Source: Salvia splendens
Lineage: Eukaryota; Streptophyta; Magnoliopsida; Lamiales; Lamiaceae
Assembly (NCBI RefSeq): GCF_004379255.2
Contig: NC_056049.1
Span: 13,438,063 to 13,502,062, forward strand
Direction of reading: 5' to 3'
Length of the DNA stretch: 64,000 bases
Each line of letters opens with the position of its first letter. Position 1 is the stretch's first letter. Below the pieces are notes generated by a model. It did not search any database, was not told where the DNA came from, and saw only the letters and a program-made list of their open reading frames with translations. The position numbers were made by a program, and so were the translations under genes. Below are positions 1 through 10,967 of this stretch, piece by piece.

Positions 1-1112
1 TCAAAAAACCGGCGGGTTACGGGGCGGTTCAAAACCGCCGGTTTTCGGCTTGAACCGCCGGTTCCGGGCCGGTTCGCCGGTTCGACAATTTTTTTTTTTT
101 TTTTTGCATTTTTTAACTTTTCAATTTTAATCAACTTACATTACACTTTTCAAGTTTGTTTTTTTATGAAATGTGAGTAAATAAAATTGAAAAAAATACG
201 GATAAAGTTGCAATTTTATTGAAATTGCATGATTACAAATTACACGTTACAAGTTACAACAATTACAAATTGAAAACATATGGCGGTCTTGAAGTCTTAA
301 ACAAAATTTAAATACAAATGAGACTACTAGTGAAGAACTAATTACAAATGACAAGAAACGATGTTGAAGTTCTTAAACGTATAAGTGTATTATATATATA
401 CTCTTAATCGGCGAAGAAGATCTTTCTACATAACTAAATTAAGGACACCTTTAGCAATTCAACTTTAAATGTTGAGTTTCGTCTAACAATCAACAAATAT
501 AGTAGAATTGTCAAAAGTTTCCCTCATTTAGCCGTATAGAGAAATATACTTCATCGACTAGAGTATATACATATACAATTATGTAATTGTTTTTGCATAT
601 ACAAAAACATATGGCGGTTCAACCCTAAACCGGCGGGTTGTCCACGGTTTCCGTCAGAAAACCGCCGGTTTCTAACCGAAAACCGGCGATTTCTGACCGG
701 TTTTGTAGGCCTACACACTGGCCCTACGGCCTAGCCTCTGAAAAGTTGCCGGAACCGTCAGAAACCGGCTCCCGAACCGGCGGTTTACCCCGACAAACCG
801 GCGGTTTACCCCTCAAATCGGCGGTTTACCCCGCGAACCGCCGGTTCCAACGGCTATACTAAACCCCTACGCGAACCCTACGAACCCCTAACCTATGAAA
901 CACTATTTAACCCTTTGAACCGGCGGTTCGAACCGCCGAACCGCCGAACCGCCGGTTCAGGTTCAATATATTGCCGAACCTGAACCGGCACTTCCGACCC
1001 TTCAACCCTTCTGCCGGTTCAACCCGCCTGTTCCGGGCCCGGTTCCGGTTCATGAACCGGCGGGCCCGAACCGGCGGTTAACCACCGGGCCGGGTCGGTT
1101 TGTGCATGCCTA
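1..1112. mobile_element. hAT non-autonomous copy, right part (left end outside window)
   Basis: The copy matches the two ends of the larger hAT element at 10060-14339: about 1-590 corresponds to 10190-10710, and about 600-1112 corresponds to 13930-14339. The transposase-bearing middle is missing. The right terminus reads GTGCATGCCTA, the exact reverse complement of the left terminus TAGGCATGCAC of the larger element. Both ends are dense in GAACCGGCGG/CCGCCGGTTC motifs in both orientations, which look like subterminal transposase-binding repeats. The left terminus and its target duplication lie before base 1. ORFs here are by-products of the GC-rich repeats. Confidence 0.85.
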
Positions 1113-1119
1113 TATATAC

Positions 1120-2579
1120 TGATACTCTCAGATTTTGCATGGTTTTAAGGCCTTTATTTGGTCCGTTTTTAATGTCAAAATCACAATTCATGTCCATATT
1201 TTATATATTTTGTCTATTTTGGTATTTTGTGAGAAATGTGCATATTCGAGCCTAAAAAGATAGCCAAAAAGCAAAGTTGGAAATCTAGAGTTGTCAAGTC
1301 GTCCAGCGGCCCGCTGCAACATGGCCAGCGACCGCTGGCGCCCACCGACCGCTGAGCCTATAGCGGTCTGCTCTAGGAAAGTGGTGCATGAAAGGAAGAA
1401 CACGCCCATCGACCGTTGGGGTGTGCGTAGCGACCGCTCCAAGTGATCCAGAAGCTACGGGATGATTGCCAGCGACCACTGAAACAAAGTGCAATGACCG
1501 TTGTTCAAGAGGCAGAGGCTACGGATCAACCCACTGCGACCGCTGGCCAAGGTGCAGCGTCCCACTGAGAAAAAGCGGCGAACAGAAATTTCCCTACTTT
1601 CTCCCCAAGATTTACCATACTTTGCAATCCTTTTCCTTATTTGATGAGGGATGATTTTCCCCTATAAATACCCCCTCAAGCTTTCATCAAAATTAGATCT
1701 TCTCTTTGCAAAATATTTCCTGAGGTTAAAAGTGAGAGTACTTCATAGTGCAAGGGGTTGAAGAAGGAATCAAGAAGAAGATCAAGGCTACAAGGATTTA
1801 ACCTTTGGGTTTCATTTGCTTTAGTTCTTATTTTCTCTATGACTTCCCTACAATCTATGTTTTTAGTTTATTCAATTATGTGTAACTAAACTCATAGGAT
1901 TCTAGAGATGTGTTAGTAACGACTTTGGTTATACAATTCCATTTTCTTATTTAATATTCATTTTGTTCTTACTTTGTTTCTTCCTTAAGTGTTGGATAAC
2001 GCTTCACGTTTGAGTGACATATTCTATGATGAATTAATATAATTTGCTACATAATCGTGATAGGAGGTTGGCGAGTTAGATCTACTTAATAGACACTACA
2101 ATTAGCTTCCCTTAAAACGACACTGTTATTTGAGAGTGAGGACTTTACAAGGGTCTTAGGAGCTTTAAGGAGTTACGGATCTAGAATTGACAACCTTAAT
2201 GTTAGTAATCAACGTTTGCATCGCATGAGCATAAGCTAGGTGACTCGGTTTATCAAAGTAAGAACTGTGCTAGGGTGTTATAGTTGGAATTTGTATAACC
2301 ATAACTGTGATTCTGTGAACGCACATCCCTGAAATTCCCTTATCTCGTATATTTTATCTCCGTGATTTATTTGCAATTAGTTGTTTATTGCTTTTAATTG
2401 TTCTTTGTTTTAAAAAATTCTCAAAACTTTTGGTTTTCCAAATAGTAATTGAGTTTTAGTAGAAAGTAGCCAGTCTATGATTGTTTTCCCCATGATCGAT
2501 ATCCGGTACTAACCTTTAGCTATACTAGATCTACCCTGTATACTTACAGGTATTTTTAGTACTAATAAAAAGTGCATCA
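1120..2579 (+). mobile_element. Solo LTR (Gypsy-like), 5-bp target duplication TATAC
   Basis: The sequence starts TGATACTC and ends GTGCATCA, and it is flanked by TATAC at 1115-1119 and 2580-2584. It is similar along its length to the solo LTR at 37872-40665. No internal coding region, primer-binding site or second LTR is present, so it is a recombination-derived solo LTR of 1460 bp. A TATA box (CTATAAATAC, about 1662-1671) supports plus orientation. It contains many CCAGCGGTC/GACCGCT-type repeats. It inserted 7 bp beyond the right end of the hAT copy. Confidence 0.88.
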
Positions 2580-2584
2580 TATAC

Positions 2585-3250
2585 GAAAGTATATTTGACG
2601 AGACGTTATTAAGCGAACAATCGCACGTACTTTCCCTTAATGTGTCTGTTGATTGCCTAGTTGTTAGAAAAATACCTAAAAAGCATAATATCGGATTTGA
2701 ACAAACTGAAATCTTAAATTCACTTCGGTGTTTTTTATTTTTCGATTCAGTTCCATCTAAATTTTTGGCAGATTTTGGTTTTCAGATTAGGTGTATGAAA
2801 ATCGAACATAATCAAAAAACAAATTTTCTTTTTATTATTAAGAATACCCTCAATCTCATAATAGTTGTCACATTTGGGTGGTGCCATGGGATTTTAGATG
2901 TTTTATGTTTTCAGGAGAGATAAAATATATTTTTATTTATTGATGTGTTCAGGAGAGATAGAAATGAGATATCTTTTGTAGGACAAACTAAACGGAAAGT
3001 GTCACATCTACTTTTAGACAAGGGAATTATATAATATTATACCTAAAAATTAACACTATTTTTATTGATTTATATTAATAAATGTAAATATTTTGATTTT
3101 ATATAGATCGTAATTGTTAAAATATACTGGAGAAATTACACTATGCATACAAAATGTCTCATCAGGGTTTCAAGTTCTGTTTCATTCACCTTAACATCGT
3201 TACGTTTTCTTAATTTATATATATATGTCATATAAGCATAATATTCAAGG
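2585..3250. other. Intergenic AT-rich DNA without a recognisable gene
   Basis: There is a 93-codon open frame at 2642-2923, but its protein shows no domain or motif that I recognise and its base use matches the flanking AT-rich DNA. I see no RNA gene or transposon end here. Confidence 0.5.
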
Positions 3251-3475
3251 AAAAGTGATAGGGCTCGTTCCAAGCATGATTTTATAGGGGTTTATTACAC
3301 TAATAGGGGTGATAATGTGCGAAAAAGTGGTGAATTTAAGTGTGCATGAGCTAAAAAGTGTTGAAGCGGCAGAATGCATGAACAACTTGGTAAACTCGGA
3401 AAAAGAGTGAAAAATGGCCAACTCTGAAGACAAATTGATCAGTTGGAGAAAGTGGAGCAATGGAGTCTGGCTAAG

Positions 3476-3765
3476 CTAGCTGAGTTGATCAAGAGGAGCT
3501 CACCACACAAAGATGTGAGATAGCTGAGTTGATAAAGAGAAGCTTACCACACAAAGATATGAGATAGCTGAGTTGATCAAGAGAAGCTCACCACACAAAG
3601 ACATGAGATGTCTGAGTTGATCAAGTGGAATTCATCATATGAGATGACTGAGTTGATCAAGAGGATCTCACCACATGAAGACATGAGATGACTGAGTTGA
3701 TCAAGTGGAGTTCACCACATGAGATGAACAAATTGATCAAGAGGAGCTCCCCACATGAAGACGTA
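3476..3765. repeat. Minisatellite, about 44-bp unit with shorter variants
   Basis: About seven head-to-tail units share the core GAGTTGATCAAGAGGAGCTC followed by CACCACA and AGACATGAGAT. Some units lack about 9 bp in the second half. The array lies inside the LTR-like block. Confidence 0.85.
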
Positions 3766-4132
3766 TCTGCTGGATCAAGTAGATGGTGCAAACTGACCGA
3801 GCAGATTCAGATTACTGTAAGGGTAAAATGGTCAAATCGGATGAGAAGTTGCCTTAGGGTTGAAGTTGAAGCTACTCCATAAACAGAAGTTTTCTACAAT
3901 GAAGAGGCGGCGCTTAACGCTACCATAGTTTAGGTAGGAAGCTATAATAGGCTCTTAATGCCACCTTCTCTTAGCCTAGTTTAGTTTAATTACTACTTTC
4001 TTAGCTTAGCTCTGTAGTTTCGACGGAAGAATTGACAACTCCGACATCGGATTTACATTTTATTTCATGTTTTCAAGACTTTAGTGTAGATTTAAGTGTG
4101 TTGGTCGTTTCAACGGTGGAATTGACACCTCT

Positions 4133-5664
4133 TGTTGGGGTTTGGAGCCCCTTGCACAGCGGAAGACTTGTACAAAATAAATAAATCAGACGTAGGATCT
4201 ATTTGACGGATTCTGAGATTAATCTATTCACATGTTAACACAGAATTGCATGCTAGAACGCAAATAATTCTTGCTCAAAGAATATAAATCCTAAACATGA
4301 ATACTATGGTTTAGAGTTACCGATTTGATTCTCCAAAGAATCGTCGATTGCTCGCGCCTTCTCCACGTGATGATCTTCAATACTAGACCACAGATCTTCT
4401 GACTGGTTCCCGAACTGTATCTCGATATCAGGGTTGGTTGATCTTATCAAAATAATAGGACTCGAATAAAGAAGACAGAAATATCTCACGGAGGAGAGCT
4501 GGGAGAATTTTTGAGCTCCTCTAAAAACAGAGGGGGACAAAAATTACTACAAATTAATTAATTAATTTTGTCTATCCTTTATTCTCCTATTTATATTAAG
4601 TTCATATTTGGGCCTAGTCATGGATCTATAGAGGTTTGGATGTGGCCTCACCCAATTAGCTTTTTACTAATTAAATTGAACCCACAATTTAATACAAGCT
4701 TATATTGGAATATTATTAGCAGCCACTACAGAAATAATATTGCGCTGCCCATCCAAATCCGAAATTACAAGTAATCCGGGTTTCTATTTTATTTAAATGT
4801 TTATTTCCCGCGCTTAAGATATAAATATCCATTAATTAATTAAAGTCGGCTATGGACTTAATTAATCAACATCTTATTAATTCCAAGAGTGGACTTAGCA
4901 AGAAACACTTATTTATTATTCATGGAATAATTAAATTCCAACTGGTCAGTTTCCAAATAATAAAAACCTTGTTCAAGCTCCTCTTGAGGACATTATCAAA
5001 CGAGACTCACCTCGTGCACGATTCAACATTATAGCAATCGTAGCACCGCTAGATATTAATCATCACTACCCAATATATCAGGATTATTGAGTTGTGAAAA
5101 ACCCGCACCATTTGATAAGTCAAAGTAGTGCATAATCAATACTGTATGCTCAATGCTAACGTATGTAGATTAAGAAATAGTTATTTATGAAGACCTAGTA
5201 TTTCCGTAGATAGCATAAAGACATGTCTTGCTGTTAGATCCATTTAGTGTTATACCACACCAACGTCATCTTATTTCAATAAGGCTTAGAAATAATCGGA
5301 CTGACATTGCAACCTTTCGCGATAGGTAGCCAAAGCCTATCTAGGTTGTGAAATTCTTTGTTCTCTTTTTTAAAGCATTGCATAGAACCGACTGTAGTTA
5401 CCTTAAAGTGGACGACGCCCACAACCAGTTTATTAAGCAAAAGACTTAGGCTTTATTTGCTTCTTATGCATTTAAATATTTATAAAACATCTTATAAATG
5501 CACAAGCAAACACAATGTAATAATATACTGATTCTATTCGTGCGTAACTGCTCGAATAATACTGAATCGGGTTAAAAGTGGATTGTAGAGTTTTTCGTAT
5601 ACAAGCAACATTCTATTCGCTCGAACTTGCTCGAAACATGCTTTTCAGTATACCAAACCTAACA
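4133..5664 (+). mobile_element. Nested solo LTR, family A (related to 29971-31438 and 32459-32880)
   Basis: The sequence runs from TGTTGGGG to CCTAACA and aligns over almost its whole length with the solo LTR at 29971-31438. Shared features include the GCAGCGGAAG start region, blocks such as CTTATTTCAATAAGGCTTAG, and the terminal GTATAC...CCTAACA. A CCTCT sequence flanks both sides, but on the right it lies 3 bp beyond the LTR end, so the target duplication is not clean. No ORF belongs to it. It interrupts the LTR-like block 3256-6323. Confidence 0.7.
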
Positions 5665-6357
5665 ATACCTCTATTTCTTAGAAGCTCCTTCGCACCTTGC
5701 TTTCTAGTTAGATTTAATGGTTTCGGCAGAGGAATTGACGACTCTGGCGTTGGATCTCCACTTATTTTCAATTTTATGAAGCTTTGGTTATTTTCATGTT
5801 GATTATGTTATTTACTCATATTTTTTGGATGCTTTTCGTAATTAGTGGCTTAGATATTAAGATCTAGTTGCTGCGTATGATTTGCTCTCTTGTTTTGCTC
5901 TAGTTTAGAAGTATATTGTTTTCCAAAGCTTTGCTTATTTTCTCCCTACAACCTTTCAATCTCGATCTTGTTTTAAGCTGCAAATCCATTACTCTTGTTT
6001 CTGAAATGATTTCAAGCAAATGTTTGTTTCAAGTTGCCCTTAGTTTAGGAATTTTCATGTCAAGTCTCTATCTCCATCTCATTATTTTCTCTTGAAGCTT
6101 TCAAAACTCTCTTCCATGCTCCCCTAGTTTAGCTTAAGCTCCCAATCTCTATTCTCATGCTTTAAAGTTCAAGTTTCCCAATATAGTGTTTAGGTCCATG
6201 TTCAAGTGCTTAAGGTGTGGTGGCTAACACCAACCCCGTGTCATAGAATCGATCTCAAGTAGGTCCCTAGTCTTTGTAGTTTGACCCCTCTCTTGCCGCT
6301 TATACTTAGTAATATTTGTTGCAAAAGTGGAAAATTATAAATCTTGTTGAAAGGAGG

Positions 6358-6546
6358 CAGGGATGAATCTAGCATTAAGCTAGATTGGGCAAATGCCCCT
6401 GCTCATATTTTATTCTTTATATATATGTATAACCAATTAAAGAGATATTTGTATTAATCTTCTACTAATTGCCCCTTCTTTAATTTTTAAAATTTCTCCA
6501 TGTATATTTTTGCCCCTCTTGCTAAGAATTCCTAGATCCGTCCCTG
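6358..6546. mobile_element. hAT-type MITE with perfect 8-bp target duplication
   Basis: The inverted ends are CAGGGATGAATCTAG and, read inward from the right, CAGGGACGGATCTAG. The element is flanked by AAAGGAGG at 6350-6357 and 6547-6554. It is 189 bp and non-coding. The 8-bp duplication and the CAGGG terminus fit the hAT superfamily. Confidence 0.88.
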
Positions 6547-6695
6547 AAAGGAGGGACATATGCACATGACACACGTGCAAAACCCCTCTCTTCAAAAAGT
6601 TATCATATGCAAAGGGTAATCAAAGTTTCAAACAATTGGAAGTTTGTAATGGATGGCGCTACAGTTATCTTCACTTTGCTATCATTCCTCCCCCT

Positions 6696-7521
6696 TCACA
6701 ACCTGGAAATAACATTTAAGAATGCTCACAAAAAGTTTGATCAAGCATGTGTGAGAGAGAAAAAATGATTATGACTTTAATTATGATTATGATACCTGGA
6801 AGCATGATTCTCCAAAATGATGGTTGGTTCAACTGAAGTAGAGTTTCGATTGATTTGATCATGTTGTGACTTAGTTTCACTTCTTTGCTGCTTTAATATG
6901 GCAATCACATTTTCTTATGTTAGCAGAGCAGAGCAGAGCCTTCTCAACCTCCCCAGTAATATGAACCTCCTTCCTCGTTTCTCGCCACCACTAGATAAAC
7001 TATTTGATGATTTCAAGCTACGTTTATCCAACATTTCACCTCCTTCGGATTTTTAACTAGTTTTTCATTAAAACATATCATATGTCCATTTTTTTTATGG
7101 GACGAATAGAACATTTAAAATTATCATTCTGTAAAATAAAATAAGTATAAAAACTAAATTATATCTTTAATGATGCTCCCAAGTAGTTGGAGCATTGCTT
7201 TTAAGTACAGAATATAGGAAATTGATGTGTTAAAGGCTAAAGTTAAGAGAGTAAAGTATATATATAGAGAGAGAGAGAAAGCTAAAGATGTGGTGACAGA
7301 AAGCAGAAGATGGTAAATAACATATAACTAAATCCAAGTCGAAAATAATTAGAGTTGCAACAAATTAGGTTTGAATTGTAAAGGTCTAAGTTACAAGTAG
7401 TTCCAACTACTAACTGAATGATATTAATAATTAGTACTGTCATCATTCAGTATGTAAAGATACATACCCAGAAATTGGTAAGTGTGTGTGAGCTCCATGA
7501 GGCCAGCCAAAATGCTTTGTC
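6696..7521 (-). pseudogene. Possible 3' exons of an unidentified gene
   Basis: Three minus-strand pieces look like exons. 7521-7468 has an acceptor (TTTAGCAG) and a donor (GTATGT) and reads TKHFGWPHGAHTHLP. 6913-6796 has an acceptor (CATAAG) and a donor (GTATCA) and reads from ENVIAILKQQ to ILENHAS. A last exon starts at 6702 after TTTCCAG and meets a stop two codons on, so the protein would end in HASRL. Another stretch around 6920-7045 may belong to an intermediate exon. I recognise no family, and no upstream exons were found before the MITEs, so this may be a gene remnant. Confidence 0.3.
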
Positions 7522-7885
7522 CTGCTAAAGAAATTTTATTCAAAATATCAGATAGAATGTTACGCGCATTAGAACATATTCCAATTTACTTACAAATTAT
7601 TTGGGAAATAAATTCGACTGGCAATTCATATTGAGTAATATGAAAAAACTACATGATTCAATAAGCTCCAAATTGTATAATATTTCAATTTAGTCAGTGC
7701 ATGCTTTTAGAGTATTTTTATGTATCTAAGCTAACACTACAGGTAAAAATCCCTAAGGTTACTAAAATGATCCGTAACTGAATGAGCCACAGGATGGCCA
7801 AATTACTATGCTCTTTAGAACTGACGCATTAAAATGAGGAAATAATGTCAAGCGTAATATTGCCAAAATAAAAGGCAAGTTACTA

Positions 7886-8114
7886 CTCCCTCAGTCCCTG
7901 AAATTCTGTCGCATTTCATTTTCTACACTCGTTTTAAAAAAATGATAATAAATAGTTAAAGTGGAGAGAGGGTAAAGTAAGAGAGAGAGTAAGGTAGATA
8001 AGACTCTCATTTATGTTATTCTCTCTTTTACTTTATCATCTCTCCACTTTAGCTATTTATTATTATTTTTCTAAAACGAGTGCAGAAAATGAAATGCGAC
8101 AGAATTTCAGGGAG
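7886..8114. mobile_element. Stowaway-type MITE, near-perfect long hairpin
   Basis: The arms start CTCCCTCAGTCCCTGAAATT and, from the right, CTCCCTGAAATTCTGTCGCA. They remain complementary for about 85-90 bases, leaving a loop rich in GAGAGA/TCTCTC. TA dinucleotides flank both ends (7884-7885 and 8115-8116). The element is non-coding. Confidence 0.88.
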
Positions 8115-8591
8115 TAATATATTAGCTGCAGACACTTCAACAAGAAAGAACCTTTACCATAAAAATCCCTTCAGATCCACTAAACTACACTGTTATATAA
8201 TAGATTCACCAGAAACTAGCACCAGCAATCATTACAAAGAGACTGTACAATAGAGATAACTGACTCATAGTTTCACATTTGAAGATTGAAATATTTGATG
8301 TGTAACAAGCTTGTGGGATCATGATAGGGATAAAGAGATAGAATCAATAATACTTGAACCAATGAAATAGAATTCTCTGAGAAATACTCATCGCAAATGA
8401 TGCAAACTCAAATGTCTATGGTCCAAGACAAGTCCTCACTTCATTGTAAACTAGGATACTGCTGCTGTCCATGCTCGACCCCATATCCTTATACAAATGA
8501 TGAAATAACCGAAAGAACTAACTCACAAAGGAATTAAAATGAAAATAAAATAGGTTATGTGGCTTCATGCTCGCTCTGTGCACAAGAACAA

Positions 8592-8663
8592 CTACTCTCC
8601 TCCCTCTTCCAAAACAACCTTGTCCTCACCCACAAACTTGGCCTCCTTATCTCTCCACTTCAT
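8592..8663 (-). pseudogene. Possible remnant of a Gypsy polyprotein C-terminus
   Basis: A 23-codon minus-strand reading frame ends in GEDKVVLEEGGE and a stop. This resembles the EDKV...EGG tail that follows the chromodomain in many plant Ty3/gypsy polyproteins. Nothing else of such an element is visible next to it, so the match may be accidental. Confidence 0.25.
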
Positions 8664-8760
8664 TTATATTTTTCAAAAATTCCTTCTCGCGATTAAATTT
8701 TCTCAAAAAATAATTGCAAAAAGATAAATTTGAATATGCATATTTATTTAATAATTAATA

Positions 8761-8995
8761 CTCCATCTGTCCTCCATCTCCATTATGTGTCTCAGTTTTC
8801 CATTTTGGAATGCCCCTTATTAACTGTGTCACTTCATTTTTACTATTTTTAGTAATGGACCTCACATTCTACTAACTTACTTCACTCACATTTTAAGAGT
8901 ATAAAACTAATACATCACATTTTCACTAACTTTCCTCTACATTTCTTAAAACACGTGTTGGGTCAAAGCGGGACACATATTGGGATCGGAGGGAG
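8761..8995. mobile_element. Stowaway-like MITE
   Basis: The ends are CTCCATCTGTCC and (from the right) CTCCCTCCGATCCC, next to TA on both sides. The interior has the usual pattern of this family: a block meaning 'no more than a methyl-poor hairpin', with AAAACACGTGTTGGGTCAAA near the right end. It is about 235 bp and non-coding. Confidence 0.75.
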
Positions 8996-9105
8996 TAATA
9001 TAATATTTCAACGGATATATATATGTGTGAACTGCAATTGAAAATAGAAGATTTTATAAATAACTTAATACTTCAAATGCGTCTGTTCTAAATTTATAAA
9101 TTATG

Positions 9106-9325
9106 CTCCCTCCATCCTATAAAAATAGGGACTTTGGGGACGACACGGTTTTAATGCGAAATTGGTAAAGTATAAGAGTGATAGAAAGAAAAAGTGGTCG
9201 GAGTATTATTAGTGGAGAATGGAGCACACCTCATAAAAGAGCAAAAAAATTTGCCAAAAGTAGGAGACTAGTTTTGTGGGACACCCCAAAATGAAAAAAG
9301 AACACTATTTTTATGGGACAAAAGA
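9106..9325. mobile_element. Degenerate Stowaway-like MITE
   Basis: The left end CTCCCTCCATCCTATAAAAA is clear. The right end ACACTATTTTTATGGGACAA matches the arm but lacks the terminal GGAGGGAG. The right boundary is approximate. Confidence 0.65.
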
Positions 9326-10051
9326 AGATAATAAATAATAAAAATTGAAAAATACATGAGAAATTCAAAAATATTTAATAACTTGGGTCCATATTTATAG
9401 AAAGAAACCCTGCCTAGTCCAGCACACTTCATCGTGGGCGGGCGTGGGCTAAGCCGTGCCTCAAGCCGACTATGGCTTGCTTGCCCAGTTCGTAATTCTA
9501 ATCGTTTGCGAAAAGGGCTCACACTCATTAATAATTCTCATTTCTTCCACCAAATCCTCCATCTCATTTGATACGAATCTCATATCAAATTCACGTTGAA
9601 GTACAGAATGGCATGTAAATGAGAGTCAATTCTTTACCATTGACCATGATTTTGGGTTTAAGTTAGGGCTTCCTAGCTTATGAATTTAGTGTGGTGAAGT
9701 GGATCTCGTGGAAAGAGGCTACCCAACAGTGTGACCGAAGAGGTGCCATCGAAGATGTGGTCCCAAGGGGAGAGAAATGGATGGTGGGCCTTCTATGTTG
9801 GATTTCCACCCAATGCGTGACGTTTGTAGATGTTCGGTTAGAAAAGGGGGATGGATTGATACAAATCCAACAACAGTTCTTCATGAAAGTGAGAGTACAC
9901 CATTTACCTTTGACTTTCGTTTTGATTAAGCTAGAGCTCCCTAATTGATAGGAGTAAAGGCGGAGGTCTTGGGAAGAAACATGAAATAAATTAGATATAT
10001 AGAAACTTAACAAAAAACCGAATTTCAGAGAAGGAAAGTCTCTTACGAGGC
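9326..10051. other. Intergenic; no recognised gene
   Basis: Overlapping open frames lie on both strands between about 9680 and 10010, with no recognisable domain. Two loosely similar stretches (about 9638-9680 and 9895-9945, each ACCATT..CTTTGACCATGATTTTG-like then AGCTT/AGCTCC) suggest an old short duplication. Nothing else stands out. Confidence 0.4.
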
Positions 10052-10768
10052 CCTATACCTAGGCATGCACAACGGTTCGGAACCGCCGGTTCCGGTTCAT
10101 GAACCGGCGGTTCACGGTTCCAGATAGGCATGAACCAGAATCGGCCCGCCAAGGGTCCCAGTGGTTCCGGTTCCGGTTCAAAAAACAGGCGGTTCAAGCG
10201 GCGGTTCAAAATCGCCGGTTTTTTACATGAACCGGCGGTTCCTGGCCGGTTCGGCAATTTTTATTTTTTATTTTTACATTAATTTGATTTGTTTATGTAT
10301 GAAATGCGCGTAAATAAAATTCAAAAAAATACGATGAAAGTTGCAATTTTATTGAAATTACACATTTACAATAATTACAAATCGAAAAAACCTTAAAGTC
10401 TTGAAGTCTTAAACAAAATTTAAATACAAACAAGACTACTAGTCAACAACGAAGCCAATTACAAATGATAAAAAGACGTAGAAGTTCATATAAAAAAAAC
10501 TTATAAGTATATATACTCTTAATCGGCGAAGGAGATCTTTCTACATAACTAAATTAAGGACACCTTTAGCAATTCAACTTTAAATGTTGACTTTAGTCTA
10601 CCAATCAACAATTATAGTAGAATTGTCAAAAGTTTCCCTGATTTAGCCGTATAGAGAAATCTACTTCATCGACTAGAGTATATACAAATACAATTATTTA
10701 ATTGTATTTGCATATTTTTAAAGTAGGAACAAAAGGGGAAAAAAAAGAAATAAAGGAAAAATGACTTG

Positions 10769-10801
10769 AACTCAACTTAAATTTAAAATTTAAGTTGAGT
10801 T
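10769..10801. repeat. Perfect 16-bp inverted repeat around one base
   Basis: AACTCAACTTAAATTT is followed by one A and its exact reverse complement. It lies about 170 bp past the transposase stop codon, between the gene and the left subterminal array. It could form a strong hairpin in the transcript 3' region, but no role is shown. Confidence 0.8.
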
Positions 10802-10967
10802 GCCTACGTATCCCCATTACTCATTTGCATTAGGGAATCAAAGCCACGTAGTTCTCTTACCTTACTTACCTATTTGGCTTTGCCGGCGGCGGTTGACGGT
10901 TGGCCTTCGATTCATCCCCGGTGAATTCATCTTTTGATCCCTCCTGACGATCATCCCAATCATTTTC

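Larger units (their letters stand above)
3256..6323 (+). mobile_element. Probable solo LTR of a Gypsy element, split by a nested LTR
   Basis: The start TGATAGGGC resembles the starts of the other Gypsy LTRs in this window (TGATAC, TGATAAGG). The proposed end TTGTTGCA at 6323 gives a net length of about 1.5 kb once the nested LTR at 4133-5664 is removed, like the other LTRs here. The flanks share only AAAG (AAAAG at 3251-3255 against AAAG at 6324-6327), so the boundaries are uncertain. It contains a minisatellite at 3476-3765. No coding region was recognised. Confidence 0.45.

Noticed and set aside
638..862. Open frames in GC-rich DNA near the hAT ends (also 9991-10257 and 14155-14388)
   Set aside because: They consist of the subterminal repeat words read as Pro/Arg/Asn-rich peptides.
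3251..6328. Perfect target duplication AAAAG for the LTR-like block
   Set aside because: The right side supports only AAAG if the LTR ends in CA, so the duplication is not clean and the boundary is left uncertain.
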